64,000 nt of DNA from Salinibacillus xinjiangensis (GCF_009649735.1 NZ_WJNH01000002.1:470764-534763), one strand, 5' to 3'. Counted from the stretch's first letter, positions 50,073 through 59,275 are shown. Numbers and translations: made by a program. The notes: a model not told the origin generated them from the sequence alone.

Positions 50073-50840
50073 TTTATAAAATGCTCTCGTATTACTAGCT
50101 ATCGTTTCATACAAATCTGTTAGTTTCATATGTTTCAATTCTGCTATCTTCTCCACGGATTGGTGGATCATTCGCGGGTGGGTCTTATGATCCTGAAAAG
50201 GTCCTTCAAAGGGCCACGGTCCATCCGTTTCCACCATCGTTTGTGATATAGGATATCTTTTTGCAAGTGATTGTATCTTTTCCTTGTAGCAAACATCAGG
50301 TGTAAATGAGATGAAATAGCCGTTTTGTATCAGTCTTTCAACTGTTTTGGAATCTCCTTTAAACCAATGAAAATGGGCTTTGGTGATGGAATGTTTCTCT
50401 AATAGATAACAGACAAGTGGTGCATCCTCGTAGACTGCGTGCAATACGATCGGTTTATGTAATCTTTTCGCTATCTTGATAAATTGCTCTAGTATTTCAA
50501 TATAGGGCGCAATGGGAATGGTGTTATTTTGTTTGCGTAGGTAATAAGGAAGTCCAACCTCCCCTACAGCCACCATTTCATGTTGATGTTTCATTAAAAA
50601 ATAGAGTGTATTCTCGATATCTTGCTCACTGGTAAGAGATTGTTCAGGATGAAACCCAAATGCAGGATAGATTCGTTTATTTTCCTGGGCAAGCTTTAAA
50701 TTTCTTTTCGCAGACAGTAGATGTCGAGACACGGTTATAAGCCCCTCGACATGATATGTTTCCATATCTTTTATAATTTGCTTTTGTTCAGCATTGTCAT
50801 ATACATCTAAATGTATATGCGCATCATAAATCGGTCTCAC
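50067..50840 (-). CDS. TatD-family metal-dependent hydrolase
   Basis: A 257-residue TIM-barrel amidohydrolase. Metal ligands are visible as AHIH (His8, His10), GEVGLPYY (Glu), LHAVYED (His), AHFHWF (His) and ETDGPWP (Asp). TatD proteins act as deoxyribonucleases or related hydrolases; here the sequence is shorter at the metal-2 positions than canonical TatD. GTG start behind GGAG. Its end overlaps the end of the dehydrogenase gene by six bases on the opposite strand. Confidence 0.85.
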   Translation of the reverse strand: MRPIYDAHIHLDVYDNAEQKQIIKDMETYHVEGLITVSRHLLSAKRNLKLAQENKRIYPAFGFHPEQSLTSEQDIENTLYFLMKHQHEMVAVGEVGLPYYLRKQNNTIPIAPYIEILEQFIKIAKRLHKPIVLHAVYEDAPLVCYLLEKHSITKAHFHWFKGDSKTVERLIQNGYFISFTPDVCYKEKIQSLAKRYPISQTMVETDGPWPFEGPFQDHKTHPRMIHQSVEKIAELKHMKLTDLYETIASNTRAFYKL

Positions 50841-50915
50841 TAGCGCTTTCTCCTTTCTCTAGTTTCATAAATCGTATCAACAAGAATTATTGTCGACTCT
50901 TGGCTTATGGATAGT

Positions 50916-50977
50916 ATGATTGACTATTTGAGCGTTATCTTATCTAATCTGGTTCTAAATATTCTAGAGTCAATCAT
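50916..50977. repeat. Long-spaced inverted repeat upstream of solute-binding lipoprotein
   Basis: ATGATTGACT (50916-50925) and AGTCAATCAT (50968-50977), perfect 10-bp arms 42 bp apart, in the gap before the lipoprotein gene. It may be a regulator-binding pair or the stem of a leader hairpin. No T-run follows. Confidence 0.5.
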
Positions 50978-51083
50978 ATCCTATTATATCCCACCATTCA
51001 AAGTTTTTTGAATATTTAATCCTTTTATGAATTCTGGGATAATAATAGTTGTCTATATACAAATTAGGGGGTATGAGAAACAC

Positions 51084-51866
51084 ATGAAGAAAAAATTTAT
51101 ATTGATGTTAGCTGCCATGCTAACAATTGCCTTGCTAGCAGCTTGTGGATCAAGTGAATCTAGTGGTTCTGGGTCCGGGGAAGATGAGGTCAAAACCTAT
51201 ACAGTAGCAACAGAGCCAAATTTCCATCCATTTGAGTTTATGGACCCAGAAACAGGTGAAATGAAGGGCTTTGACATGGATCTTATTCATGCGATAGCTG
51301 ATGAAGCTGGTTTTAATGTTGAAATTGAAACAATGGAGTTTGACGGGGTTCTTGGTGGAATGAGATCCAATAAGTACCCAATGGCCATCTCAGGTATTTC
51401 CATAACAGATGAACGTAAGAAGGAGATTGACTTTTCCGACAAATACTTAGATTCTGGTCTTATTTTAGTCGTTCGTGAGGATTCGGATATTCAATCCATT
51501 GAAGATATTGATGGGTTAAAAGTAGGAGCTCAGGCAGGCTCAACGGGTGAACTTTACCTTCACGATCACACTGACGCTGAAATTTCCGCTTTCCCAGAAA
51601 TCGTTACAGCCTATATGGACTTGGCTAGTGGACGTTTAGATGCTGTCCTTTATGACCTGCCAAACGCTCAATACTACATTAACGAAAATCCAGACCAAGG
51701 ATTAAAAACTGTTGGTGAACTTCTTCAAGGGGAACCATACGGAATCGCCTTTCCAAAAGGTTCTGAGCTAGTAGAGCCAGTAAACGAAGCGTTAGCTACA
51801 TTAAAAGAGAATGGAACCTATGATGAAATTTATAAAAAATGGTTTGGTGAGGCACCATCTGAATAA
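51084..51866 (+). CDS. Amino-acid ABC transporter substrate-binding lipoprotein
   Basis: A 260-residue periplasmic-binding-type lipoprotein (SBP_bac_3). Signal peptide with lipobox LAACG, a serine/glycine spacer, then [66 protein letters not shown] and [13 protein letters not shown], the glutamine/polar amino-acid binding pattern. The ATG at 51084 directly begins the signal peptide. There is no permease or ATPase gene nearby, so it is an orphan binding protein in this window. A strong terminator follows. Confidence 0.9.
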   Translation: MKKKFILMLAAMLTIALLAACGSSESSGSGSGEDEVKTYTVATEPNFHPFEFMDPETGEMKGFDMDLIHAIADEAGFNVEIETMEFDGVLGGMRSNKYPMAISGISITDERKKEIDFSDKYLDSGLILVVREDSDIQSIEDIDGLKVGAQAGSTGELYLHDHTDAEISAFPEIVTAYMDLASGRLDAVLYDLPNAQYYINENPDQGLKTVGELLQGEPYGIAFPKGSELVEPVNEALATLKENGTYDEIYKKWFGEAPSE

Positions 51867-51876
51867 TAATAAGATG

Positions 51877-51914
51877 AAAATAGCGGAACAGATAGCCTGT
51901 TTCGCTATTTTTTT
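51877..51914 (+). terminator. Terminator of the binding-protein gene
   Basis: AAATAGCGGAACAG pairing with CTGTTTCGCTATTT around ATAGC, followed by a run of T. Confidence 0.88.
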
Positions 51915-51966
51915 GTGTTTTTAAAGATTAATTCCCAGAGCCCTCACCCACGTGCAGAAACACAAC

Positions 51967-51999
51967 AAATCACGGTGATTAAGCGCATCACCGTGATTT
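51967..51999 (-). terminator. Terminator of the OppA-like gene
   Basis: AAATCACGGTGAT / ATCACCGTGATTT, a 13-bp perfect stem with a 7-nt loop, followed by TTGTGTTTC on the minus strand. Confidence 0.88.
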
Positions 52000-52009
52000 G
52001 TTTAATAAA

Positions 52010-53707
52010 TTATTCTGCTGAACCAACTTTTGCCCACTTGTACTCATAAGTAGCACCAAATGGATTAACGTGAACACCTTCAACTTTAGGTGAAACGAGC
52101 TGTGCTCTGGATGCTTGATAAATTGGTGCAATGGCCGCATCTTCAAATAGAATTTTTTCAGCTTCTAAGAAGTTTTCATAGCGTGCTACATTATCAGATG
52201 CTAATGTAGTAGCTGTTTCTTCTACTAAACGATCGTATTCAGAATTAGAATATCCCATCTTGTTGTTTCCACTGTCTGTTGTCCATAGATTCATGTACGT
52301 GAATGGATCAAGGAAGTCTGGACCCCATCTTGAAACCTGTACCTCATAGTCCATTTTATTATCTAAATCAAGACGTTGTTCTTTTGGTACTTGTTTTAAA
52401 TTGATTGTTAAACCTTCTAGATTTGTTGCCAGTTGGTTTCTGATATAATCTACCATTAGTTTTGTGGTTTCATCATCATCAGTTAACAATTCAAGCTCAA
52501 TGGAATCCGTACCTAATTCTTCTAGTCCTTTTTCCCAGTACTCCTGAGCAGCCTCTAGATCATATGTAACAAGATCTCCACTTACTGCACGGAAGTCTTC
52601 ACCAGTTTCAGGCATTGGAGTAAAGTCGGCAGGTACTAATCCGTTAGCCACTAGAGAGCCGTTATTTAAAATTTCATCTACAAGTGCTTGTTTATTGAAT
52701 GCTCTACTTAATGCAGCACGGATATTTTTGTTAGCTAGTGCTTCATTTGCCTCTTGATTAAACTTAATAAAATAAACAAATGTGTCTGCTGTAACCTTAT
52801 AATCTTCATGAGTCACGTATTGATCAACTAAGTCTGAGGATAAATCAGCGCGAGCAAGTTCACCCGACTCGTATAAGTCAACACCTGTTTGCGGATCTTG
52901 AATAACTTCGAATGCTAATTTATCTAAATTGACAGCTTCAGCATCCCAATAATCCTCATTCTTTACAAGCTCCCAAGAGTTACTAGTGCTTTCCCAATTT
53001 GTCATTTTGTATGGCCCATTAGATAAGAGTGTATCTGCGCTTGTAGCATATTTATCTCCTTGCTCTTCAACGAACTCTTGATTTAATGGGAAGAAAGTAC
53101 CGAAAGTAGTCAACGACTCAAAGTATGGGGTAGGATTCTCTAGTTCCACCACAAAGGTGTAGTCATCCTTCGCTTTTACCCCTAGTTCCTCAGGAGAAGC
53201 CTCCCCTTCACTTACTTCAGTCGCATTTTTGATAACACCACTCATCATGTAAGGACCGTATTCAGAACCTACTTCAGGATCCACCGCTCGCTGCCAAGCA
53301 TAAACAAAGTCATGAGCGGTTACTGGATCTCCGTTAGACCAGACTGCATCTTCTCTTAAATTGAAGGTCCAAGTTAAACCATCTTCACTTACTTCATGAT
53401 TCTTTGCAATCCCTGGAACAGTTTTCGCGCTATCATCTAAACGATATAACCCCTCTGTTACTGCAGCTAAGTACACAAAGGATGATTCATCTGTTGCAAG
53501 GGAAGAATCCATGGTAGGAATCGTTTCTAGATTCGGAAAACGAAGAACCTGCTCCCCTTCTTCCGTAGTTGTATCTTCTTCAGTCGCCTCTTCATCAGAT
53601 TGTTCCGAAGTTCCAGCTGGTTCCTCTGAACTATCATCTGAGCATGCAACTACTACGCTTAGTAATAAACCAAGCACGAGCAATAATGCCCATTTTGTCA
53701 GTTTCAT
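52010..53707 (-). CDS. Oligopeptide ABC transporter substrate-binding lipoprotein (OppA/DppE-like)
   Basis: A 565-residue SBP_bac_5 lipoprotein. Signal peptide with lipobox VVVACS, an acidic spacer (DDSSEEPAGTSEQSDEEATE), then the binding-protein motifs NLETIPTMDSSLATDESS, WSNGDPVTAHDFVYAWQRA, SNGPYKMTNWE and WGPDFLDPFTYMNLW. It binds oligopeptides for an Opp-type importer, whose permease and ATPase genes are not here. GGGGG precedes the ATG. Single gene with its own terminator. Confidence 0.92.
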   Translation of the reverse strand: MKLTKWALLLVLGLLLSVVVACSDDSSEEPAGTSEQSDEEATEEDTTTEEGEQVLRFPNLETIPTMDSSLATDESSFVYLAAVTEGLYRLDDSAKTVPGIAKNHEVSEDGLTWTFNLREDAVWSNGDPVTAHDFVYAWQRAVDPEVGSEYGPYMMSGVIKNATEVSEGEASPEELGVKAKDDYTFVVELENPTPYFESLTTFGTFFPLNQEFVEEQGDKYATSADTLLSNGPYKMTNWESTSNSWELVKNEDYWDAEAVNLDKLAFEVIQDPQTGVDLYESGELARADLSSDLVDQYVTHEDYKVTADTFVYFIKFNQEANEALANKNIRAALSRAFNKQALVDEILNNGSLVANGLVPADFTPMPETGEDFRAVSGDLVTYDLEAAQEYWEKGLEELGTDSIELELLTDDDETTKLMVDYIRNQLATNLEGLTINLKQVPKEQRLDLDNKMDYEVQVSRWGPDFLDPFTYMNLWTTDSGNNKMGYSNSEYDRLVEETATTLASDNVARYENFLEAEKILFEDAAIAPIYQASRAQLVSPKVEGVHVNPFGATYEYKWAKVGSAE

Positions 53708-53864
53708 TAAAATAGCCCCCTCTTGAAGTAAAATTGTACGTAAATTTTCACTATTCTCTCTAGTAAAAACTTATAGGTAATATTATATCTTTATATAGAT
53801 AATTGTAAATACTTTTTTATAATTTCAGTAAAATTATACCGCCATCGAACTATTTACTTACCTT

Positions 53865-53879
53865 TGCAAGCGCTTTACA
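53865..53879. promoter_or_regulatory. cre-like site upstream of the OppA-like gene
   Basis: TGCAAGCGCTTTACA, with the cre core AAGCGCTT and imperfect ends, about 160 bp upstream of the OppA-like start. The 300-bp gap 53708-54005 otherwise holds only AT-rich DNA and the terminator of the next gene. Confidence 0.4.
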
Positions 53880-53964
53880 GGTATATATAGCCAAATAAAG
53901 ACCATTTACTTCCATTTACTTCATACATTTATTTAGTAGATAAAAAGTTGTAGTACAATAGCAA

Positions 53965-53996
53965 TAAAAAAGACTCTCGTACGCATGCACGAAAGC
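53965..53996 (-). terminator. Terminator of the small acidic protein gene
   Basis: CTTTCGTG ... TACGAGAG imperfect stem followed on the minus strand by TCTTTTTT. Confidence 0.7.
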
Positions 53997-54005
53997 CAAG
54001 CTACA

Positions 54006-54290
54006 TTATTCAGTTTCATCCTCTTCTTCCTCGTTTTCAGCGTTCCCTTCTTCTTCCTCATCTAAATCTACATCATCCAAATCAAGCCATGAGAGCATCT
54101 CCCCTACCACTTTATTAATCCGCTCATTCATCATGTCTTCCCCATACTTTTTCTTCGCCCGCTCAATATTTTCCAAAACCTCATCACTATACTGGATTAT
54201 GGGAACATCACTTTCTAGGTTATTAAATAAATCAATAATTTCATCTAATGCTTTGTCAAATCTCTTTCTTTCCATATCCGTAGCTTTCAT
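54006..54290 (-). CDS. Small acidic protein, unknown
   Basis: A 94-residue protein: helical, charged N-terminal part (MERKRFDKALDEIIDLFNNL, ERINKVVGEMLSWLD) and a C-terminal tail made almost only of Asp and Glu. GGGTG precedes the ATG. It lies between two terminators as a single transcription unit. No family recognised; the acidic tail suggests a protein-binding or nucleic-acid-mimic role but nothing more can be said. Confidence 0.7.
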   Translation of the reverse strand: MKATDMERKRFDKALDEIIDLFNNLESDVPIIQYSDEVLENIERAKKKYGEDMMNERINKVVGEMLSWLDLDDVDLDEEEEGNAENEEEEDETE

Positions 54291-54344
54291 TTTTATCACC
54301 CGTTTTTAGGATACCCAAGTAGATATTTATAATCCTATATAAAA

Positions 54345-54368
54345 GAGCACTACCAAAATGTAGTGCTC
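54345..54368 (-). terminator. Terminator of the SHMT-like gene
   Basis: GAGCACTAC / GTAGTGCTC, a 9-bp stem with a 6-nt loop; on the minus strand TTTTATATAGG follows. Confidence 0.75.
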
Positions 54369-54382
54369 CTCTATCAAAGCGA

Positions 54383-55720
54383 TTATTCCTGAAAACAATA
54401 ATGTAATTGCTGGAAAGAGTTTCTCAGTTCCATCACTTTATTCTTCACATTTTCAGGCTTTTCTTGGTTTTGGAGAACATTAGCAATTAAATCTGCTATG
54501 TAATCCATCTCTTCCTCTTTCATACCAAGTCGGGTAATTTCTGTTGTCCCTATTCTAATTCCACTTGGCTCATCCCAATCTTCTGGACGATTGGATGGAA
54601 TCAGATTTTTGTTCGTTATGATATTGGCTTCCGCTAATAAATTAGCCATCGGATAACCTCCGCCGAATTCCTTGACATCAATAATGACTTGGTGAGTCTG
54701 TGTAAATCCTTTATGGGACCCAAGCACTGTTATACCGCGTTTTTGAAGTGCTTTGCCAAGTGCTTTTGCATTGGCTACAACCTGACCCATATATTCTTTG
54801 CCGAAAGCAATAAATTCGGCAGCAGCAACGGCCAACGCAGCCACACGGTTTACTTGATGAGTAGCAGCCAACGCTGGGAAAATAGTGTCCGTAATTGGCT
54901 CAGTGAGATTCGGGTCGTTCCACAAAATAATCCCACTTTGCGGGCCACTAAAGGTCTTTCCTGCCGAACCAGTCATAATGCTCGCACCTTCATTAAGAGG
55001 GTCTTGAAATTGGCCTCCTGCAATTAACCCGAGCTGGTGGGCTCCGTCAAAGAAAATTTGGCCGCCCCATTCAGAAATAATGTCCCGTATTTCTTTTAAT
55101 GGGAAAGGAAATAATGTCATAGATGCGCCAAGCGAGACTAATTTTGGTTGTATTTCACGAGCAACACGCTCAAAAGCATCTAAATCAACCGTCAGCTCTA
55201 CAGGGTCCATTGGAACATCTGAGATTTCTAATCCACGAATGCCTGAAGGTCCGTCTTTACGATTACTTGAATGACCTCCAACCGGTTGACTCATGCTCAT
55301 GATTGGATCACCTGGATTAGTCATCGTAGCATAAACCGTCATATTTCCTAACATGCTCGCAATTAAACGATGGTCCGCATAGTTCACACCAAATGCTTTC
55401 TTCAATAATTCCATACATAGTGCTTCAATTTCATCAATATACTGTGTTCCAGCAAACCAACGTTGCTTCGGACCAATATGTCCCTCCGCAGCACGTATTC
55501 CTACCTCGGATGACAATAGCTTACGAACAATTGGGCTAGATGGGGCCTCTGGTGCTAAAAGGTTTAAACATTCTCTTCCTCGCCAAATTTCGTTCTTATG
55601 AACAGAGTGTACGACTTCGTGAGCTGTCGTTTGATGTGAAGGACTCCGATCAATTAGTTCACGCGCCCAGTTTAATACAGAAACATCATGCACTTCGAAT
55701 CTTTGCTCAGTCTTCACCAT
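54383..55720 (-). CDS. SHMT-like PLP-dependent enzyme
   Basis: A 445-residue protein of the serine hydroxymethyltransferase fold. It has LNLLAPEAPSSPIVRKLLSS, GHIGPKQRWFAGTQYIDEIE, DGAHQLGL (Asp225, His228) and the cofactor lysine Lys255 in GSAGKTFSGPQSGI. It differs from true GlyA in the opening (xNLLAPEAP for xNLIASEN) and the lysine motif (SAGKT for TTTHKT), so another activity, such as an aldolase or methyltransferase on another substrate, is likely. AGGAGG precedes the ATG. The GntR repressor gene lies 19 bp upstream in the same direction, suggesting that it controls this gene. Confidence 0.8.
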   Translation of the reverse strand: MVKTEQRFEVHDVSVLNWARELIDRSPSHQTTAHEVVHSVHKNEIWRGRECLNLLAPEAPSSPIVRKLLSSEVGIRAAEGHIGPKQRWFAGTQYIDEIEALCMELLKKAFGVNYADHRLIASMLGNMTVYATMTNPGDPIMSMSQPVGGHSSNRKDGPSGIRGLEISDVPMDPVELTVDLDAFERVAREIQPKLVSLGASMTLFPFPLKEIRDIISEWGGQIFFDGAHQLGLIAGGQFQDPLNEGASIMTGSAGKTFSGPQSGIILWNDPNLTEPITDTIFPALAATHQVNRVAALAVAAAEFIAFGKEYMGQVVANAKALGKALQKRGITVLGSHKGFTQTHQVIIDVKEFGGGYPMANLLAEANIITNKNLIPSNRPEDWDEPSGIRIGTTEITRLGMKEEEMDYIADLIANVLQNQEKPENVKNKVMELRNSFQQLHYCFQE

Positions 55721-55739
55721 AGCAAACCTCCTAAGTTAT

Positions 55740-56390
55740 TTATATAAGCTGGTTACCCAGACTTAACCAATTATGTTTCACTAACTCAACAACCTTGTCA
55801 TGATGTTTCTCCTTGCTCGTTTGAATAATTTGTTCATGATCCTTTACTGAACCCATCCCATCGATTGAATTAAACTTCACGAACTCTAAGCGACGTATCT
55901 TAGGCAAGAGTCGTTCCAGTACTTTTTCAATCTCAACATTATTAGATGCCTTTAAAAAAACCCCATGAAAGAGATCATCCGCTTCAACCGCCTTGAACAA
56001 GTTTCCTTCCTTAACCCCAGCCTCTAATTGAAAATTGTATTCGTTCATTAACTGAAAATCCTCCTCTGTTAAATTGGCAACAGCAAGGCTTGCTGCTAGT
56101 TCATGAAGAGTTGCAACTACAACAAATGTCTGTTTCACCTCATCAGTATTGATTTCAGATACACGTGTGAGTGACCCAGGTGTTGAAATGACAAGGCCCT
56201 CATCTTCTAATCGTTTTAGCGCTTCTCTAACTGGAGTTCTGCTTACATTAAACCTTTCAGCAAGCTCCATATCCTTTATTTTCTGACCCGGCGACAATTC
56301 CAGGCTGATAATAGCATTTTTTAATGCTTGATACACTTGATCACGCAATGAAACCCTTTGAATGTTTTGAATGGAATTAGTTGTTTTCAT
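55740..56390 (-). CDS. GntR-family (FCD) transcriptional regulator
   Basis: A 216-residue regulator: winged-helix domain with SPGQKIKDMELAERFNVSRTPVREALKRL and an FCD ligand domain (ELAASLAVANLTEEDF, HGVFLKASNNVEIEKVLERL). The upstream ATG at 56408 is possible but neither start has a clear ribosome site. The promoter geometry places transcription start at the ATG at 56390, so a leaderless message is likely and that start is used. It should regulate itself and the SHMT-like gene behind it. Confidence 0.82.
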   Translation of the reverse strand: MKTTNSIQNIQRVSLRDQVYQALKNAIISLELSPGQKIKDMELAERFNVSRTPVREALKRLEDEGLVISTPGSLTRVSEINTDEVKQTFVVVATLHELAASLAVANLTEEDFQLMNEYNFQLEAGVKEGNLFKAVEADDLFHGVFLKASNNVEIEKVLERLLPKIRRLEFVKFNSIDGMGSVKDHEQIIQTSKEKHHDKVVELVKHNWLSLGNQLI

Positions 56391-56425
56391 ATATCCAATA
56401 TATTGCATATTAAATAAAAAGTCAA
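56391..56425 (-). promoter_or_regulatory. gntR promoter with palindromic operator over the -10 box
   Basis: On the minus strand TTGACT (56425-56420), a 17-bp spacer and TATATT (56402-56397). A 20-bp palindrome, ATATCCAATATATTGCATAT (56391-56410), covers the -10 box and ends next to the ATG, as expected for autorepression. Confidence 0.75.
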
Positions 56426-56479
56426 TTACGAATTTTCAGTTAATTAATCTTTTAGCGGATATTTACAGTATTTTCTCTT

Positions 56480-57394
56480 CTAAAGTTTTCCGTACTGGAC
56501 ATCAAATAATTGTTTGAAAACACTTATCCCCTGATAAAAATTCTCCTCAAACTCCTCACCATCAACGGTCCATGCTGTTGCCAATACGGTATGACAATAT
56601 CCCCAAAGTAATAGCCGCTCTTTGTTTAAATTGAGCTCATTCGTAAAAATCTCGACTCGTTTCGCTATTAATTGCTTCATGCCATAATCAGGTAGCTTGT
56701 TTAGCATAAATTGAATCAAATCATACTCAACCTCACCTATAAGCCCTTTTGGATCAATAGCCGTCCATTCCTCTTCCCCAGATGCTAGGATATTGTAATG
56801 ATGAAAATCACCATGAAGAAGCATAGGTTTCTGCATGGTCTCATTTAAGTAGGTAAATATATGTAATGCCTTTTTAAGCTCTTTTTTTGAAATCGGTCCT
56901 AGCCCGTCTGGATGCCTTTTGATGATGTTACGAAGGTTTTCTTCTCTAATCTTAGTTGTTGGAATACGTGTATGAGCCGGGGCAGGAGTTGATAGTTTTT
57001 GCATAACCTTAGCTGCAATCTGACATGCCTCTTCATCACAATCTATTTTTTTAGCTAATGTAATCCCTGGAGAAAGTTTTTCAAGAAGTAAGATTCCATA
57101 ATTCTGGTCGAAGTCAATCAGGCGTACCATCCCTTTCCCTTTATATAGTCTTAAGGCTTCTAGCTCATCTAAAAATCCCTCTCCAGGAATACATATCTTT
57201 ACGACTACTTCCTTCCCATCGTTCCTAACAGCAGGAGCAACATAATTAACAGAAAGGCTATAGGGTTCTTGAAGCTTTAAGGACCAGTTCTGTTCACAAA
57301 ATTCAATTAGATTTGGCAATTCCTTAAGCCAAGCTTCACCCTTTTCCTGAAAATACAAACGTACGGATTTAACAAATTGTTCCTGTAGTTTCAT
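56480..57394 (-). CDS. Aminoglycoside/hydroxyurea-type phosphotransferase family kinase
   Basis: A 304-residue kinase-like protein. Brenner motif HGDFHHYNIL near residue 190 and AIDPKGLIGEVEYD supply the catalytic Asp and metal ligand; VVVKICIPGEGFL carries the ATP-binding lysine. This matches the APH(6)/hydroxyurea kinase family (PF04655). Distant members phosphorylate streptomycin, but chromosomal Bacillus copies have unknown substrates. AGGAGG precedes the ATG. Nine bases separate it from the amidohydrolase gene. Confidence 0.85.
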   Translation of the reverse strand: MKLQEQFVKSVRLYFQEKGEAWLKELPNLIEFCEQNWSLKLQEPYSLSVNYVAPAVRNDGKEVVVKICIPGEGFLDELEALRLYKGKGMVRLIDFDQNYGILLLEKLSPGITLAKKIDCDEEACQIAAKVMQKLSTPAPAHTRIPTTKIREENLRNIIKRHPDGLGPISKKELKKALHIFTYLNETMQKPMLLHGDFHHYNILASGEEEWTAIDPKGLIGEVEYDLIQFMLNKLPDYGMKQLIAKRVEIFTNELNLNKERLLLWGYCHTVLATAWTVDGEEFEENFYQGISVFKQLFDVQYGKL

Positions 57395-57403
57395 AATGGC
57401 CTC

Positions 57404-58525
57404 CTAATTACTAAGTTCAAATATTAATTCATTGGCTTTGTGTTTATTAAGTCGATAGGTTTTGTTTTCAATCATCAGCTCCTCGGCTAACTCTTGAATT
57501 CTATTCTTTTGATATTTAGTGAATGGCTGCTCCTCGATTAATCGTTCATAGTTTTGATAAGCTACTTTAACAGCAGTGGCTGGGGTGAGTTGGTCTATGA
57601 GTTCGTACATGGCTTGATAGGATTTTTCGATGCCGATTTCAACTCCTGAATCTGAGCCCAGCATAAATTGGTTAGGATATTTTTCGATGACTGGAACAAA
57701 ATCTCGCAGCTTGTATTGACTGCTCTCGTTATATTGAGTAAAACCAGCAAAAAAGTCAATATACAGATTATCATAGTCAGCTAATAAATTTTCAAATTTC
57801 TTAGGCGAGGTATAAACATTTCCATGGGCAAAAATAAACAGGGTTTCTGGATGGTTTGTAAGTGCACGACGAAAATAACTCATATTCTTGCCTCTTGGAG
57901 GGTCAATATGTAACATAATTGGGGTTGTATATTCAGCTACTACCTCGTAGATCTCTGGTAAGACTCCCGAATATGGGTGTTCTCCTTTCCATCTCACGTT
58001 AGCGCTTGGGGAAAATCGTGATGCAGCATAAATTTCCCCAACGTTAAGATACCCTTTTTCAAGCTGTTCTTGTACTTTTTCTACACCATTCTTCCCCTTT
58101 TCTAGTGGGATACCTGCAAACGATGGGTAAATTAGATCTGGGTACTCCTGATAATAACGCCAACTGAGACGATCAGTCTGAATGGCAGATGGCTCAGACA
58201 CATCACCGAATAAAACAGTATGATCTATTCCATATTGCTGCCATAGCTCCTTAACTGATTTTACATGATTCATATTTCGTGACTCCATCATATGAAAATA
58301 CTCGACACTGTGGTTATGCACGTCAATTACGGGCAGATCATGATATACCTCATACAAAGGTTGACCCGTTTTGCCCTTTTTCATTTGTGTAAATTCCTGT
58401 TCAATAGACTTCTCATATTGATAGGTTGTATCTTGAATAATTTGAATGCCTTGATGACCTGATAGAATAATGACTATTCCAGCCACTCCTAAACCTATCA
58501 ATACGACTATCCAGATTCTTTTCAT
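57404..58525 (-). CDS. Membrane-anchored amidohydrolase
   Basis: A 373-residue protein with an N-terminal membrane anchor (IWIVVLIGLGVAGIVIIL), a short charged linker, and a TIM-barrel amidohydrolase-2 domain (DVHNHSVEYFHMM, GIPLEKGKNGVEKV, LHIDPPRGKN, FIFAHGNVYTSPKKF, LGSDSGVEIG). The usual HxH pair at strand 1 is HNH, and the final Asp is in GSDSG. The catalytic domain lies outside the membrane. AAAGAGG precedes the ATG. Followed by the kinase gene; the substrate is unknown. Confidence 0.82.
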   Translation of the reverse strand: MKRIWIVVLIGLGVAGIVIILSGHQGIQIIQDTTYQYEKSIEQEFTQMKKGKTGQPLYEVYHDLPVIDVHNHSVEYFHMMESRNMNHVKSVKELWQQYGIDHTVLFGDVSEPSAIQTDRLSWRYYQEYPDLIYPSFAGIPLEKGKNGVEKVQEQLEKGYLNVGEIYAASRFSPSANVRWKGEHPYSGVLPEIYEVVAEYTTPIMLHIDPPRGKNMSYFRRALTNHPETLFIFAHGNVYTSPKKFENLLADYDNLYIDFFAGFTQYNESSQYKLRDFVPVIEKYPNQFMLGSDSGVEIGIEKSYQAMYELIDQLTPATAVKVAYQNYERLIEEQPFTKYQKNRIQELAEELMIENKTYRLNKHKANELIFELSN

Positions 58526-58563
58526 TGTTCTACCTCTTTACATAGATTTTAAGTTTAAAGCTC

Positions 58564-59091
58564 TTAATTCAACTCAATCCAAAACCTCCTTACAACATTT
58601 CCATCCTCTTCTCTAAAGTCCTCATCTGGTACGCCACCATTATGAAGAATGGTTTTTAAGGAACCAATATTGCTTTCATCACAAACAACAAGTGCCTTCG
58701 TAATCCCTAATTCCCGTGCCTTCTCCAAGGAAAGAGACAAAAGCTTAGTTGCATAGCCTTTTCTTCTTTCCGAGGGTCGAATTCCATAACCGATATGCCC
58801 TCCGCTATTTTGTAATGCCTCGGTTAATTGGTGACGGATATTCACAGCTCCGAGCACTTTTTGATTATCATCAATGAGCCAATAAGTCGAGTCTGGAATC
58901 CAGCCTTTGGGTAGATGAATGCCATTTTCATTATTCGACAAAAACTGAAGCATTTCCTCAAAATGAGCGGGGTCCTTTTGAATCACCCAGGGCACCATGT
59001 TTTCTCCGGTCTCTAGCCAATCGTAATAGAAAGATAGATATTCCTTTTTGTATTCGATACTTGGTTTGATTAGTGATAGTTTGTTTCCCAT
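58564..59091 (-). CDS. GNAT-family N-acetyltransferase
   Basis: A 175-residue acetyltransferase with HIGYGIRPSERRKGYATKLL as the acetyl-CoA loop (RRKGYA) and ALVVCDESNIGSLKTILHNGG as the C-terminal core. ATG at 59091 behind AAGGG; a TTG two codons earlier is less likely. It ends 39 bp before the amidohydrolase gene. Substrate unknown. Confidence 0.85.
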   Translation of the reverse strand: MGNKLSLIKPSIEYKKEYLSFYYDWLETGENMVPWVIQKDPAHFEEMLQFLSNNENGIHLPKGWIPDSTYWLIDDNQKVLGAVNIRHQLTEALQNSGGHIGYGIRPSERRKGYATKLLSLSLEKARELGITKALVVCDESNIGSLKTILHNGGVPDEDFREEDGNVVRRFWIELN

Positions 59092-59175
59092 CGTCAAGTC
59101 CCTTCTATCATAAGTATTTTGAATTATGAGTTAGCAATAATTGTAACATAATCCTTTACTATAATTGGGAATTTT

Positions 59176-59208
59176 ATTGTAAACCTTATAATATTAAAGG
59201 TTGACAAT
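59176..59208 (+). promoter_or_regulatory. BirA-type biotin operator and promoter
   Basis: ATTGTAAACC (59176-59185), 13-bp spacer, GGTTGACAAT (59199-59208): arms that match except one base, the BirA box layout. TTGACA inside the right arm (59201-59206) and TAACTT 17 bp later form the promoter. Confidence 0.85.
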
Positions 59209-59275
59209 TAATAAGAATTCCTATAACTTATGAATAAGTTAAAAAATTTAGTCTATTTATAAGGAGGATGAAATT

